NCBI GenBank assembly: GCA_002732675.1
Contig: NVRR01000223.1
Location: 1 to 5,516, forward strand
Reading direction: 5' to 3'
Length of the DNA stretch: 5,516 nt
Source: Sneathiella sp.
GTDB taxonomy: Bacteria; Pseudomonadota; Alphaproteobacteria; Sneathiellales; Sneathiellaceae
Part shown: one piece after another, positions 1-5,516 of the stretch
How positions within the stretch are numbered: position 1 is the first letter of the stretch
How the letters are laid out: every line of letters starts with the position of its first letter
Notes under the pieces: model-generated
What the model was told of the DNA's origin: nothing
Databases searched by the model: none
Seen by the model: the letters and a program-made list of their open reading frames with translations, nothing else
Translations under genes and position numbers: made by a program

Positions 1-534
1 TGCTATAATTGCCATAGCCAGATGATCCGTCCTTTGCGCGACGAAGCGGAGCGTTATGGACATTACTCTTTGGCGGCGGAAAGCATGTATGACCATCCGT
101 TCCAATGGGGCTCCAAGCGGACGGGGCCGGATCTGGCGCGGGTTGGTGGACGCTATTCTGACGAATGGCATACGACCCATATGAAGAACCCGCGCGATGT
201 GGTGCCGGAATCGATTATGCCCGGCTATCCATTCCTGGCAACGACAGCGCTAGCTGTCCCGAATATCGCCAACAACCTGATCGCCAATCAAATAGTTGGG
301 GTGCCGTATTCAGATGAAATGGTTGCGACGGCAGCGGCGGATCTGAAAACCCAGGTCGACCCCGATGCCGATGATGTTGACGGATTGCTGGAACGCTATC
401 CAAAGGCGCAAGTGCGAGATTTTGATGGCAACCCGGCCCTGCTCTCCGAGTTGGATGCGCTGATTGCCTATCTGCAGATGATGGGAACTCTTGTCGACTT
501 TACGTCCTATGACGTAGATGCCAACAAGCGATAG
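1..534 (+). CDS. ccoO: cbb3-type cytochrome c oxidase subunit II, CcoO (3' part, start outside window)
   Basis: Membrane-anchored mono-haem cytochrome c subunit of the cbb3 oxidase; it passes electrons from CcoP or soluble cytochrome c to the catalytic subunit CcoN on the periplasmic side. The frame is open from base 1, and its first five visible residues are CYNCH, the c-type haem site (bases 1-15), followed by [15 protein letters not shown], a typical CcoO continuation. [17 protein letters not shown] and the likely axial Met in [10 protein letters not shown] (Met codon at 217-219) follow, and the C-terminus [17 protein letters not shown] is characteristic of the family. 177 codons are visible. 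Family members are roughly 200-250 residues, so the missing part should be the N-terminal membrane anchor and the start of the cytochrome domain. The ATG at 22 is internal (it lies after the haem motif) and is not the start. The stop at 532-534 lies 10 bases before ccoQ. Identification is very secure. Confidence 0.97.
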   Translation, partial: CYNCHSQMIRPLRDEAERYGHYSLAAESMYDHPFQWGSKRTGPDLARVGGRYSDEWHTTHMKNPRDVVPESIMPGYPFLATTALAVPNIANNLIANQIVGVPYSDEMVATAAADLKTQVDPDADDVDGLLERYPKAQVRDFDGNPALLSELDALIAYLQMMGTLVDFTSYDVDANKR

Positions 535-538
535 GAGG
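533..538 (+). promoter_or_regulatory. ribosome binding site of ccoQ, overlapping the ccoO stop
   Basis: AGGAGG is a near-perfect Shine-Dalgarno sequence. It shares two bases with the TAG stop of ccoO and sits 6 bases before the ATG at 545. Ribosomes finishing ccoO therefore end on the binding site for ccoQ, which suggests coupled translation. It also supports the start chosen for a gene too short for most ORF callers. Confidence 0.85.
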
Positions 539-544
539 CGTTAG

Positions 545-700
545 ATGGATTATCAAACAATGTCCGCCTTTTCCCAGAGCTATGGCCTGCTGTATTTGTT
601 CAGCATTTTCATCATTGTTCTGGTCTATGCCCTTTGGCCTCGCAATAAAAAGAAATTTGATGATGCGGCCCAGATCCCGTTTAAGGAAGATAAGAAATGA
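545..700 (+). CDS. ccoQ: cbb3-type cytochrome c oxidase small subunit, CcoQ
   Basis: A 51-residue single-span membrane protein between ccoO and ccoP, the invariant place of CcoQ/FixQ. The start MDYQTMSAFSQSYG is followed by one hydrophobic helix at about residues 14-31 (LLYLFSIFIIVLVYALW). A basic patch RNKKK then gives a positive-inside cytoplasmic side, and the acidic-basic tail FDDAAQIPFKEDKK is close to the usual alphaproteobacterial CcoQ ending. In cbb3 oxidases CcoQ has no cofactor; it helps keep CcoP joined to the CcoNO core. The start ATG at 545 has the strong Shine-Dalgarno sequence described above. The TGA stop at 698-700 overlaps the ATG of ccoP in an ATGA arrangement. The sequence is poorly conserved in this family, so the call rests on size, topology, tail and position together. 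Confidence 0.95.
   Translation: MDYQTMSAFSQSYGLLYLFSIFIIVLVYALWPRNKKKFDDAAQIPFKEDKK
683..689 (+). promoter_or_regulatory. ribosome binding site of ccoP, inside ccoQ
   Basis: AAGGAAG lies within the last codons of ccoQ, about 7 bases before the ATG at 697. It supports that start and the ATGA overlap with the ccoQ stop. Confidence 0.7.
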
Positions 701-1566
701 CCGAGAATTTTGAAAAGGATGAATTTTCCGGCACCCAGACAACGGGTCACGAATGGGATGGCATCAAGGAGCTGGATACGCCCATGCCGCGATGGTGGCT
801 GTGGACAATGTATGCCACCATTATCTGGGCAATCGGTTACTGGATTATCATGCCGGCATGGCCAATGGTAAGTAGCTTTACAAAAGGGGTAATCGGTTAT
901 TCTTCACGCGGGAGTCTGGAGCAGGCACTTGCCGATGCGTCTGCGGCGCATGCGACGGACCGCGCGGCGCTTGTGACGATGGAGCTAAGCGCCGTCAAGG
1001 ATGATGCCCGGACCTATCAATATGCGCTTCAGGGTGGGAAATCGGCCTTTGCCGTCAATTGTTCGCAATGCCATGGGTCAGGCGCGCAAGGGGCGCCGGG
1101 CTTTCCGAACCTCAACGATGATGACTGGTTGTGGGGCGGCAGCGTCGATAAAATCTATGAAACCGTCAAATACGGCATTCGCTCCGACCATGACGAGACG
1201 CGGTTGGGGGAAATGCCCGCCTTTCTGGATGATGAATTACTGACCCGTCCCGAGATAAGCGACGTCGCTGACTATGTGCTATCTTTGTCGCAAAGTAATA
1301 GTGACGCGGACGCTGTGGCGCGGGGCAAGACAGTATTTGTCGAGGAATGCGCGTCTTGCCATGGCGATAAGGCCACGGGATTGCGTGAGTTTGGGGCACC
1401 GAATTTGACCGATGCGATCTGGTTCTATGGGGGCGATAAAAAGACCATTGTTCGGACAATTTCTAAAGGCCGAGCCAATGTCATGCCCGCCTGGGTCGAC
1501 CGTCTGGACGATTCGACGATCCGCCAGATGACATTATTTGTTCATTCCCTCGGGGGCGGGGAGTAA
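697..1566 (+). CDS. ccoP: cbb3-type cytochrome c oxidase subunit III, di-haem cytochrome c CcoP
   Basis: Electron-entry subunit of the cbb3 oxidase with two periplasmic c-type haems; 289 residues, normal for alphaproteobacterial CcoP. The cytoplasmic N-terminus carries the family signature GHEWDGIKELDTPMPRWW (residues 17-34), followed by one membrane helix at about 35-56. A linker precedes the first cytochrome domain, with haem motif CSQCH at 122-126 and probable Met ligand in GEMPAF (Met173). The second domain has CASCH at 218-222 and Met263 in NVMPAW. Both domains have the usual PNL(N/T)D..W.(W/Y)GG stretch after the haem. The ATG at 697 overlaps the ccoQ stop, and the signature begins 16 residues in, as expected, so the start is well supported. 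The frame has no disruption and ends with TAA, after which a 43-base gap precedes ccoG. Confidence 0.98.
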   Translation: MTENFEKDEFSGTQTTGHEWDGIKELDTPMPRWWLWTMYATIIWAIGYWIIMPAWPMVSSFTKGVIGYSSRGSLEQALADASAAHATDRAALVTMELSAVKDDARTYQYALQGGKSAFAVNCSQCHGSGAQGAPGFPNLNDDDWLWGGSVDKIYETVKYGIRSDHDETRLGEMPAFLDDELLTRPEISDVADYVLSLSQSNSDADAVARGKTVFVEECASCHGDKATGLREFGAPNLTDAIWFYGGDKKTIVRTISKGRANVMPAWVDRLDDSTIRQMTLFVHSLGGGE

Positions 1567-1609
1567 TTTCAAGTTTCCGTCTGGCCTTTTCGGTCTGGGA
1601 GTTTAGCTT
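1567..1609 (+). other. ccoP-ccoG intergenic gap; no terminator or clear promoter seen
   Basis: This 43-base gap is the only non-coding interval over 10 bases in the window and divides the structural from the maturation genes. It has no GC-rich hairpin followed by a T-run, and no FNR/FixK-like TTGA-N6-TCAA palindrome that I can see, so read-through transcription from ccoNOQP into ccoGHI is the simplest reading. GTCTGG occurs twice, seven bases apart (around 1579-1584 and 1593-1598), of unknown meaning. Confidence 0.6.
1596..1601 (+). promoter_or_regulatory. ribosome binding site that supports the TTG start of ccoG
   Basis: TGGGAG lies 8 bases before TTG at 1610. The next possible start, ATG at 1673, is preceded by A-rich sequence with no comparable purine motif at the right distance. 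This favours the TTG start, though GGGAG is only a moderate match to the anti-Shine-Dalgarno sequence. Confidence 0.6.
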
Positions 1610-3070
1610 TTGTCTAAAAGCGCTGTAGAGAATGTTGACGTTAGCCCCGTCAATAAAAAAGAAAACCGGGCGATGTTTGAGAAACGGGAGAAAATCCAGC
1701 CCAAAAAGGCGCGGGGGGATTTTCGTCGTCTCAAATGGATCATTATGGGTGCCACCCTGGCGGTTTACTATATGACTCCCTGGATCCGCTGGGATCGCGG
1801 CGTTAACGCGCCGGATCAGGCGGTGCTGGTCGATCTGGCGCGGGAGCGGTTCTATTTCTTCTTTATCGAAATCTGGCCCCAGGAAGTCTATTATATCACC
1901 GGCCTGTTGATCATGGCGGCGGTTGCGCTGTTTCTGGTAACAGCATTATTTGGCCGGGCCTGGTGCGGCTATTCCTGCCCGCAGACCGTCTGGACGGATT
2001 TGTTTATTTATGTGGAGCGCCTGATCGAGGGCGATCGTAACGCCCGACTGAAACTCGATAAAGCGCCGATGTCGGGCTCAAAGTTCGGAAAGCGTCTTCT
2101 TAAGCATTCCATCTGGATCGTGATCGGGGTGTTGACCGGTGGTGCCTGGGTTTTTTACTTCGCCGATGCGCCGACACTCCTCAAAGAGCTTGTGACACTT
2201 GAGGCCGCGACCATCGCCTATTCCAGTATCGCCGTGCTCGCTGCGGCCACCTATGTCTTTGGTGGGCTGATGCGGGAGCAGGTCTGCACCTATATGTGCC
2301 CGTGGCCGCGACTTCAGGGCGCTATGGTCGGGGATGAAACGCTGACGGTCACCTATCATGGTGCCCGCGGGGAGCCCCGCGGGCCGCATAAAAAAGGCAC
2401 AAGCTGGGAAGATGGGGGACATTGTATTGATTGCAATCAATGTGTTGCCGTTTGTCCCATGGGCATTGATATTCGCGATGGCTTGCAGATGGAATGCATC
2501 ACCTGTGCGCTGTGCATTGATGCCTGTAACGATGTTATGGACAAAGTTGATTTGCCCCGTGGATTGATCAGTTATGATACCTACACGGGCCAGTTTGTCA
2601 CGGATCCGAATAAAAAACTGAAAGTGCGTCTGATCCGGCCCCGGACCATTATTTACGGCCTGATCCTGGCTCTGGTGGGGGCGATTATGCTGGTGACTAT
2701 GCTGAACAGATCCATTCTCGACGTCAATGTGATCCGCGATAGGAATCCGCTCTTTGTTACCCTTTCCGATGGATCGATCCGCAACGGTTATACTGTCAAG
2801 ATCCTGAATAAAACCCATGAAGCCCGGCATTATAAAATAGATATCCAAGGATTGAATAATGCCCAGAGCTGGTTGCAGGTCGATGGGCCGCGCAACCATG
2901 CACTGACTGTCACGGTCCCTGAGGACGCGCTTTCCAGTGTGAAACTGTTTATATCTGTTCCGTCGGCGGATGTTCCCGGCAAAACCCAAGATATCGATGT
3001 GATCGTAACGGATATGGAAAGCGCCGAGACAGAGACGCAGACCACCAGCTTTAAGGGGCCGGACAAATGA
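1610..3070 (+). CDS. ccoG: cytochrome c oxidase accessory protein CcoG (FixG/RdxA), membrane polyferredoxin
   Basis: Membrane iron-sulphur protein needed for cbb3 oxidase biogenesis, linked in other bacteria to copper reduction for the CcoI-dependent route. It has 486 residues, a usual length. After a soluble N-terminus with KREKIQPKKARGDFRRLKW (25-43), about five membrane helices are visible near 42-60, 92-115, 166-188, 200-221 and 345-365. Cys pairs sit in WCGYSCPQTVW (C119, C123) and CTYMCPWPRLQGAM (C226, C230). A dicluster ferredoxin segment follows, with C272/C275/C278/C282 and C296/C299/C302/C306, enough for two 4Fe-4S clusters. Residues from about 370 form the C-terminal immunoglobulin-like FixG domain. 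An in-frame stop at 1604 leaves TTG 1610 as the first start; ATG 1673 would remove 21 residues but keep every motif. The stop overlaps ccoH by ATGA. Confidence 0.97.
   Translation: MSKSAVENVDVSPVNKKENRAMFEKREKIQPKKARGDFRRLKWIIMGATLAVYYMTPWIRWDRGVNAPDQAVLVDLARERFYFFFIEIWPQEVYYITGLLIMAAVALFLVTALFGRAWCGYSCPQTVWTDLFIYVERLIEGDRNARLKLDKAPMSGSKFGKRLLKHSIWIVIGVLTGGAWVFYFADAPTLLKELVTLEAATIAYSSIAVLAAATYVFGGLMREQVCTYMCPWPRLQGAMVGDETLTVTYHGARGEPRGPHKKGTSWEDGGHCIDCNQCVAVCPMGIDIRDGLQMECITCALCIDACNDVMDKVDLPRGLISYDTYTGQFVTDPNKKLKVRLIRPRTIIYGLILALVGAIMLVTMLNRSILDVNVIRDRNPLFVTLSDGSIRNGYTVKILNKTHEARHYKIDIQGLNNAQSWLQVDGPRNHALTVTVPEDALSSVKLFISVPSADVPGKTQDIDVIVTDMESAETETQTTSFKGPDK
2363..2384 (+). repeat. perfect 10-base inverted repeat inside ccoG
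   Basis: GCCCGCGGGG and its exact reverse complement CCCCGCGGGC flank AG. In RNA this would fold as a 9-bp all-GC stem with a 4-base loop. It encodes the A-R-G-E-P-R-G stretch just before the ferredoxin segment (about residues 252-258). There is no downstream T-run on either strand, so it is not an intrinsic terminator. The R-G-E-P-R-G peptide is common in CcoG proteins, so the repeat may be a by-product of coding. Confidence 0.85.
3053..3058 (+). promoter_or_regulatory. ribosome binding site of ccoH, inside ccoG
   Basis: AAGGGG lies 8 bases before the ATG at 3067, within the last codons of ccoG. It supports that start and the 4-base overlap of the two genes. Confidence 0.6.
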
Positions 3071-3570
3071 GTCAGGAGCTTACCAGGAGACATCGGGAAC
3101 TTACCGGGCGTCATGTGGCGATGATGCTCGCCGGATTTTTCGGTGTGATGTTCGCGGTAAACGCTGTCTTCGTCTATTTTGCCCTTGGCAGTTTTTCAGG
3201 CCTCAGCGTCGATGAAGCCTACCAGCGCGGTCTTACCTATAATCAGGAGCTCGCCCGATCTGAAGATCAGGACGCGCGCCACTGGCAGCAAGAGCTGGTT
3301 TTTGTCCAGACCGGCGATGATGCGGGAACGCTGACCCTGAAGCTTATGAATGACGCGGGCCGGAAACTGGAAGACATTACTCTAAGCGGGACCCTTCGCC
3401 GCCCTGTTGTTGATATTGGGGACAGTCCGGTTGAATTTCGCTATACTGATGGCGGATATGCGGCTGACCTCCTCTTTGCAAAAAAAGGCCAGTGGGATGT
3501 GGTGATCCTGGTGGAGGGCGGCGGATTTGACGTGCCCTACAGACTGGAAAAGAGGATATGGGTGAAATAG
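3067..3570 (+). CDS. ccoH: cbb3 oxidase assembly protein CcoH (FixH family)
   Basis: Small single-span membrane protein required for assembly and stability of the cbb3 oxidase; in studied systems it contacts CcoN and CcoP and stays with the complex. It has 167 residues, typical for FixH. The N-terminal LTGRHVAMMLAGFFGVMFAV (residues 12-31) and the rest of a helix reaching about residue 40 match the family start, followed by FSGLSVDEAYQRGLTYNQ (43-60), the conserved link into the periplasmic domain. The remaining domain is mostly beta-type, with RRPVVDIGD (111-119) and GQWDVVILVE (141-150) at positions where FixH proteins have similar motifs. It has no cysteines and no cofactor site. The ATG at 3067 overlaps the ccoG stop. 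Its own stop lies 13 bases inside ccoI, pointing to coupled expression of ccoGHI. Confidence 0.95.
   Translation: MSQELTRRHRELTGRHVAMMLAGFFGVMFAVNAVFVYFALGSFSGLSVDEAYQRGLTYNQELARSEDQDARHWQQELVFVQTGDDAGTLTLKLMNDAGRKLEDITLSGTLRRPVVDIGDSPVEFRYTDGGYAADLLFAKKGQWDVVILVEGGGFDVPYRLEKRIWVK
3551..3556 (+). promoter_or_regulatory. unusually close ribosome binding site of ccoI
   Basis: AGAGGA ends one base before the ATG at 3558, nearer than the usual 5-9 bases; the GGA at 3546-3548 has better spacing but is very short. Because no other start codon serves the frame, initiation here probably depends on ribosomes ending ccoH at 3568-3570. That is an inference from the layout. Confidence 0.4.
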
Positions 3571-5516
3571 CCCTGCATAAAGCCCCTGACATTGCCGATG
3601 CCCGGGACCGAGATATCGGCGGAAATTGCTGTGCGGGCGGCGCGACGGCGCTGGCGCAAACCTATTCCCCGACCGTGGATTATCATGAATTCGTCAATGC
3701 GGACCCGTCGGCATTTGTTCGGCTGGACGAGGACGGCAATGCCATGTTGCATCTGCTTGTCGAGAATATGCATTGCGCCAATTGCATCAAGAATATTGAA
3801 GGAACGCTGAGGGCTAATCCGGCGGTTATTGAGGCCCGTGTTAATTTCTCCACCCGGCGGCTTTTCGTCCGCTGGCACCGCGAGGCGGCGGAGGCGGGAG
3901 AACTGGTCCGTCCGGTTATTGCGCTCGGCTATCCCCTGACACCGTATAATTCCGAAATGATGCAAAGTGCCGCCGCCGAGGAAGATCGCCGGTTGCTGAG
4001 AGCGCTGGCCGTTGCCGGATTTGCCGCTGCCAATGTCATGCTGCTGTCTGTTGCCGTTTGGGCCGGGTTGTTTTCAGAAGATATGGGCCCGGCGACCCGT
4101 GATTTTCTGCACTGGATATCAGCTCTGATTGCGCTGCCCGCGGTCGCCTACGCCGGACAGCCGTTTTTCAAATCGGCCGCGGCGGCGCTGCGGGCTGGGC
4201 GGCTTAATATGGATGTGCCGATTTCACTCGCGGTCTTGCTGGCGGCCGGGATGAGCCTTGCCGAGACAATCCAGAGTGGTGAGTATGTCTATTTCGATGC
4301 CTCTGTGACTTTGCTTTTCTTCCTGCTGATCGGTCGCTATCTGGATAAAGCGGCGCGCAACAAGGCCCGCTCTGCCGCTGAAAGATTGCTGCTGCTGAAA
4401 TCCGTGGCGGCAACGGTGATCCATCCCGATGGTAGTCGCTCGACAATAGCTGTCGAGGCGGTGATGCCGGGATCGCGGGTTCAGGTCGCCGTTGGCGAGC
4501 GCTTGCCTGTTGACGGCATTATCTTCAAGGGACGGTCGGAACTGGATGTCAGTCTGGTAACGGGAGAAAGCTTGCCTGCCGTTGTGAATGCCGGAGACGC
4601 GGTTTACGCCGGGACTTTGAATTTGATGGCGCCGCTTCAAATCCAGGCAACGAAAACCGGTGATGATACATTGCTCGGCGATATTGTCCGGCTGATGGAA
4701 GCAGCCGAGCAGGGACGGGCTAAATATGTCCGTCTTGCCGACCGGATTGCCGAATTTTACGCGCCTGCCGTTCATATCCTCGCGGCCCTCACTTTCATCG
4801 GCTGGTGGGCGTTTGGTCCAAGCTGGCAAGTCGCGCCGCTGCAGGCGGTGGCCGTCCTGATTATTACCTGCCCATGCGCCCTCGGTCTTGCCGTTCCGGT
4901 GGTACAGGTCATTGCCAGCGGACGCCTGCTCGGCAAGGGTATTCTGGTCAAGGCCGCTGATGGTCTGGAACGGCTGGCCCAAGTCGATACGGTTGTCTTT
5001 GATAAAACCGGAACCCTGACCGAAGGGCGGCTTGATCTGGTGAACAGTGCCGATATTTCCGCAGCCGACCTTAATCTGGCGGCACGGCTGGCACGCTCCA
5101 GCCGTCACCCCCTTGCCGTTGCCGTGGCGCGGGTCGGGGATAGTTCGGGCGCGGAGATTGATGTTCAGGAATTTGCCGGGCAAGGGCTTTCGGCGGTTGT
5201 TGATGGCACTGAAATCCGCCTCGGCAGTCGCGATTGGTGCACTGCTGACGTTGACAACGACCCCGATTTGGATGCCGGTCCGGAATTATGGCTGGCGGCC
5301 ACGGGGCGGAAACCTGTCCGTTTCATGTTCCGGGATCAACTTAGGCCCGGTGCGGCGGAGGCCGTGTCATGGCTGCAAAAGCACGGATATACCGTTGAGC
5401 TTCTATCCGGGGACCGCCGAAAAGTTGTTGAGGAACTGGCGGCTGCCGTTGGCATCAGCCGCTGGCGAGCCCAACAAAAACCGCAAGATAAGGTCGCGCG
5501 CCTGCAAGCCCTGGCG
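3558..5516 (+). CDS. ccoI: copper-translocating P1B-type ATPase CcoI (FixI), C-terminus outside window
   Basis: Copper-exporting ATPase of the FixI/CopA2 type, which moves Cu(I) across the inner membrane for the CuB centre of cbb3 oxidase. The frame is open for 653 codons to the last base. N-terminal features are a Cys-Cys pair (C24-C25) and a heavy-metal-associated domain with MHCANC (C73, C76). Helices are visible near 148-170, 184-204, 216-238, 244-262, 400-420 and 427-455. Catalytic motifs appear in order: TGES (335-338), the transport motif CPC (438-440), DKTGT with the phosphorylated Asp482, HP (517-518) and GDRR (618-621). The GDGxNDAP hinge and last two helices should lie beyond 5516; family members are commonly 700-850 residues. 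ATG 3558 is the only ATG after the in-frame stop at 3528 and before the Cys-Cys motif, so the 13-base overlap with ccoH looks real. The nearest Shine-Dalgarno-like bases (AGAGGA, 3551-3556) are unusually close. Confidence 0.97.
   Translation, partial: MGEIALHKAPDIADARDRDIGGNCCAGGATALAQTYSPTVDYHEFVNADPSAFVRLDEDGNAMLHLLVENMHCANCIKNIEGTLRANPAVIEARVNFSTRRLFVRWHREAAEAGELVRPVIALGYPLTPYNSEMMQSAAAEEDRRLLRALAVAGFAAANVMLLSVAVWAGLFSEDMGPATRDFLHWISALIALPAVAYAGQPFFKSAAAALRAGRLNMDVPISLAVLLAAGMSLAETIQSGEYVYFDASVTLLFFLLIGRYLDKAARNKARSAAERLLLLKSVAATVIHPDGSRSTIAVEAVMPGSRVQVAVGERLPVDGIIFKGRSELDVSLVTGESLPAVVNAGDAVYAGTLNLMAPLQIQATKTGDDTLLGDIVRLMEAAEQGRAKYVRLADRIAEFYAPAVHILAALTFIGWWAFGPSWQVAPLQAVAVLIITCPCALGLAVPVVQVIASGRLLGKGILVKAADGLERLAQVDTVVFDKTGTLTEGRLDLVNSADISAADLNLAARLARSSRHPLAVAVARVGDSSGAEIDVQEFAGQGLSAVVDGTEIRLGSRDWCTADVDNDPDLDAGPELWLAATGRKPVRFMFRDQLRPGAAEAVSWLQKHGYTVELLSGDRRKVVEELAAAVGISRWRAQQKPQDKVARLQALA

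Noticed and set aside
22..534. A complete 170-residue gene starting at the ATG at 22
   Set aside because: The same frame is open to base 1 and encodes the CYNCH haem motif just before this ATG. Starting at 22 would remove the haem site, so this is the 3' part of ccoO and not a full gene.
1567..1609. Possible terminator or FNR/FixK promoter between ccoP and ccoG
   Set aside because: I found neither a GC-rich stem with a T-run nor a TTGA-N6-TCAA-like palindrome; the repeated GTCTGG is direct, not inverted.
2078..2989. Minus-strand open frame of 303 codons opposite ccoG
   Set aside because: It lies wholly antisense to a clearly conserved gene, its translation is rich in His, Arg, Gln and Pro with no domain or membrane pattern I recognise, and it has no partner genes on that strand. 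It is a by-product of codon bias in ccoG.
3592..3810. Plus-strand 72-codon open frame at the start of ccoI
   Set aside because: It is in a different frame from ccoI, which is intact here and carries the Cys-Cys and MHCANC motifs; the alternative product is an Arg/Pro/Ile-rich shadow.
4224..5183. Minus-strand open frame of 319 codons opposite ccoI
   Set aside because: It lies entirely antisense to the ATPase core with all catalytic motifs on the other strand. The predicted protein is low in hydrophobic segments and rich in Gln, Arg and Gly, without recognisable motifs, as expected for a shadow frame.
1..5516. An undescribed system hidden in or between the genes
   Set aside because: All but about 55 bases are accounted for by six conserved, correctly ordered cco genes with intact motifs. 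There is no inserted cargo, unusual composition, repeat array or orphan frame left to explain.

Overview
The window is a continuous, tightly packed plus-strand stretch of a cbb3-type cytochrome c oxidase locus. The order is ccoO (3' part) - ccoQ - ccoP - ccoG - ccoH - ccoI (5' part), i.e. the end of the structural operon (ccoNOQP, also fixNOQP) followed by the maturation operon (ccoGHI, also fixGHI). Gene order, the 51-residue CcoQ, a two-haem CcoP of 289 residues, a CcoI with an N-terminal Cys-Cys pair before its metal-binding domain, and mid-range GC with mixed codon choice all fit a marine- or soil-type alphaproteobacterium. I cannot name a genus from the sequence alone.

Layout: 1-534 is the periplasmic C-terminal part of the mono-haem cytochrome c subunit CcoO, beginning exactly at its CYNCH haem motif. 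545-700 is the small membrane subunit CcoQ. 697-1566 is the di-haem cytochrome c subunit CcoP. After a 43-base gap without a gene, 1610-3070 is CcoG, a polyferredoxin-like membrane protein that starts with TTG. 3067-3570 is CcoH, a single-span assembly protein. 3558-5516 is CcoI, a copper-transporting P1B-type ATPase, open to the window edge and missing its C-terminus. No gene-free stretch exceeds 43 bases and the minus strand holds no credible gene.

How the genes work together: CcoO and CcoP carry electrons from the quinol-cytochrome c pathway to the catalytic subunit CcoN (upstream, not seen), which reduces O2 with high affinity under low oxygen. CcoQ stabilises the CcoP-containing complex. 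CcoG (a membrane iron-sulphur protein implicated in copper reduction), CcoH (which stays associated with the oxidase) and CcoI (copper export toward the oxidase) supply and assemble the CuB site and the complex. A ccoS gene commonly follows ccoI and would be expected just beyond the window.

Translation looks coupled in two blocks. ccoO/ccoQ has a Shine-Dalgarno sequence on the ccoO stop, ccoQ/ccoP and ccoG/ccoH share ATGA overlaps, and ccoH/ccoI overlap by 13 bases. The only break is ccoP/ccoG. I see no transposon, CRISPR, RNA gene or unknown system; this is a conserved respiratory locus, and the observations in Part 2 are modest.
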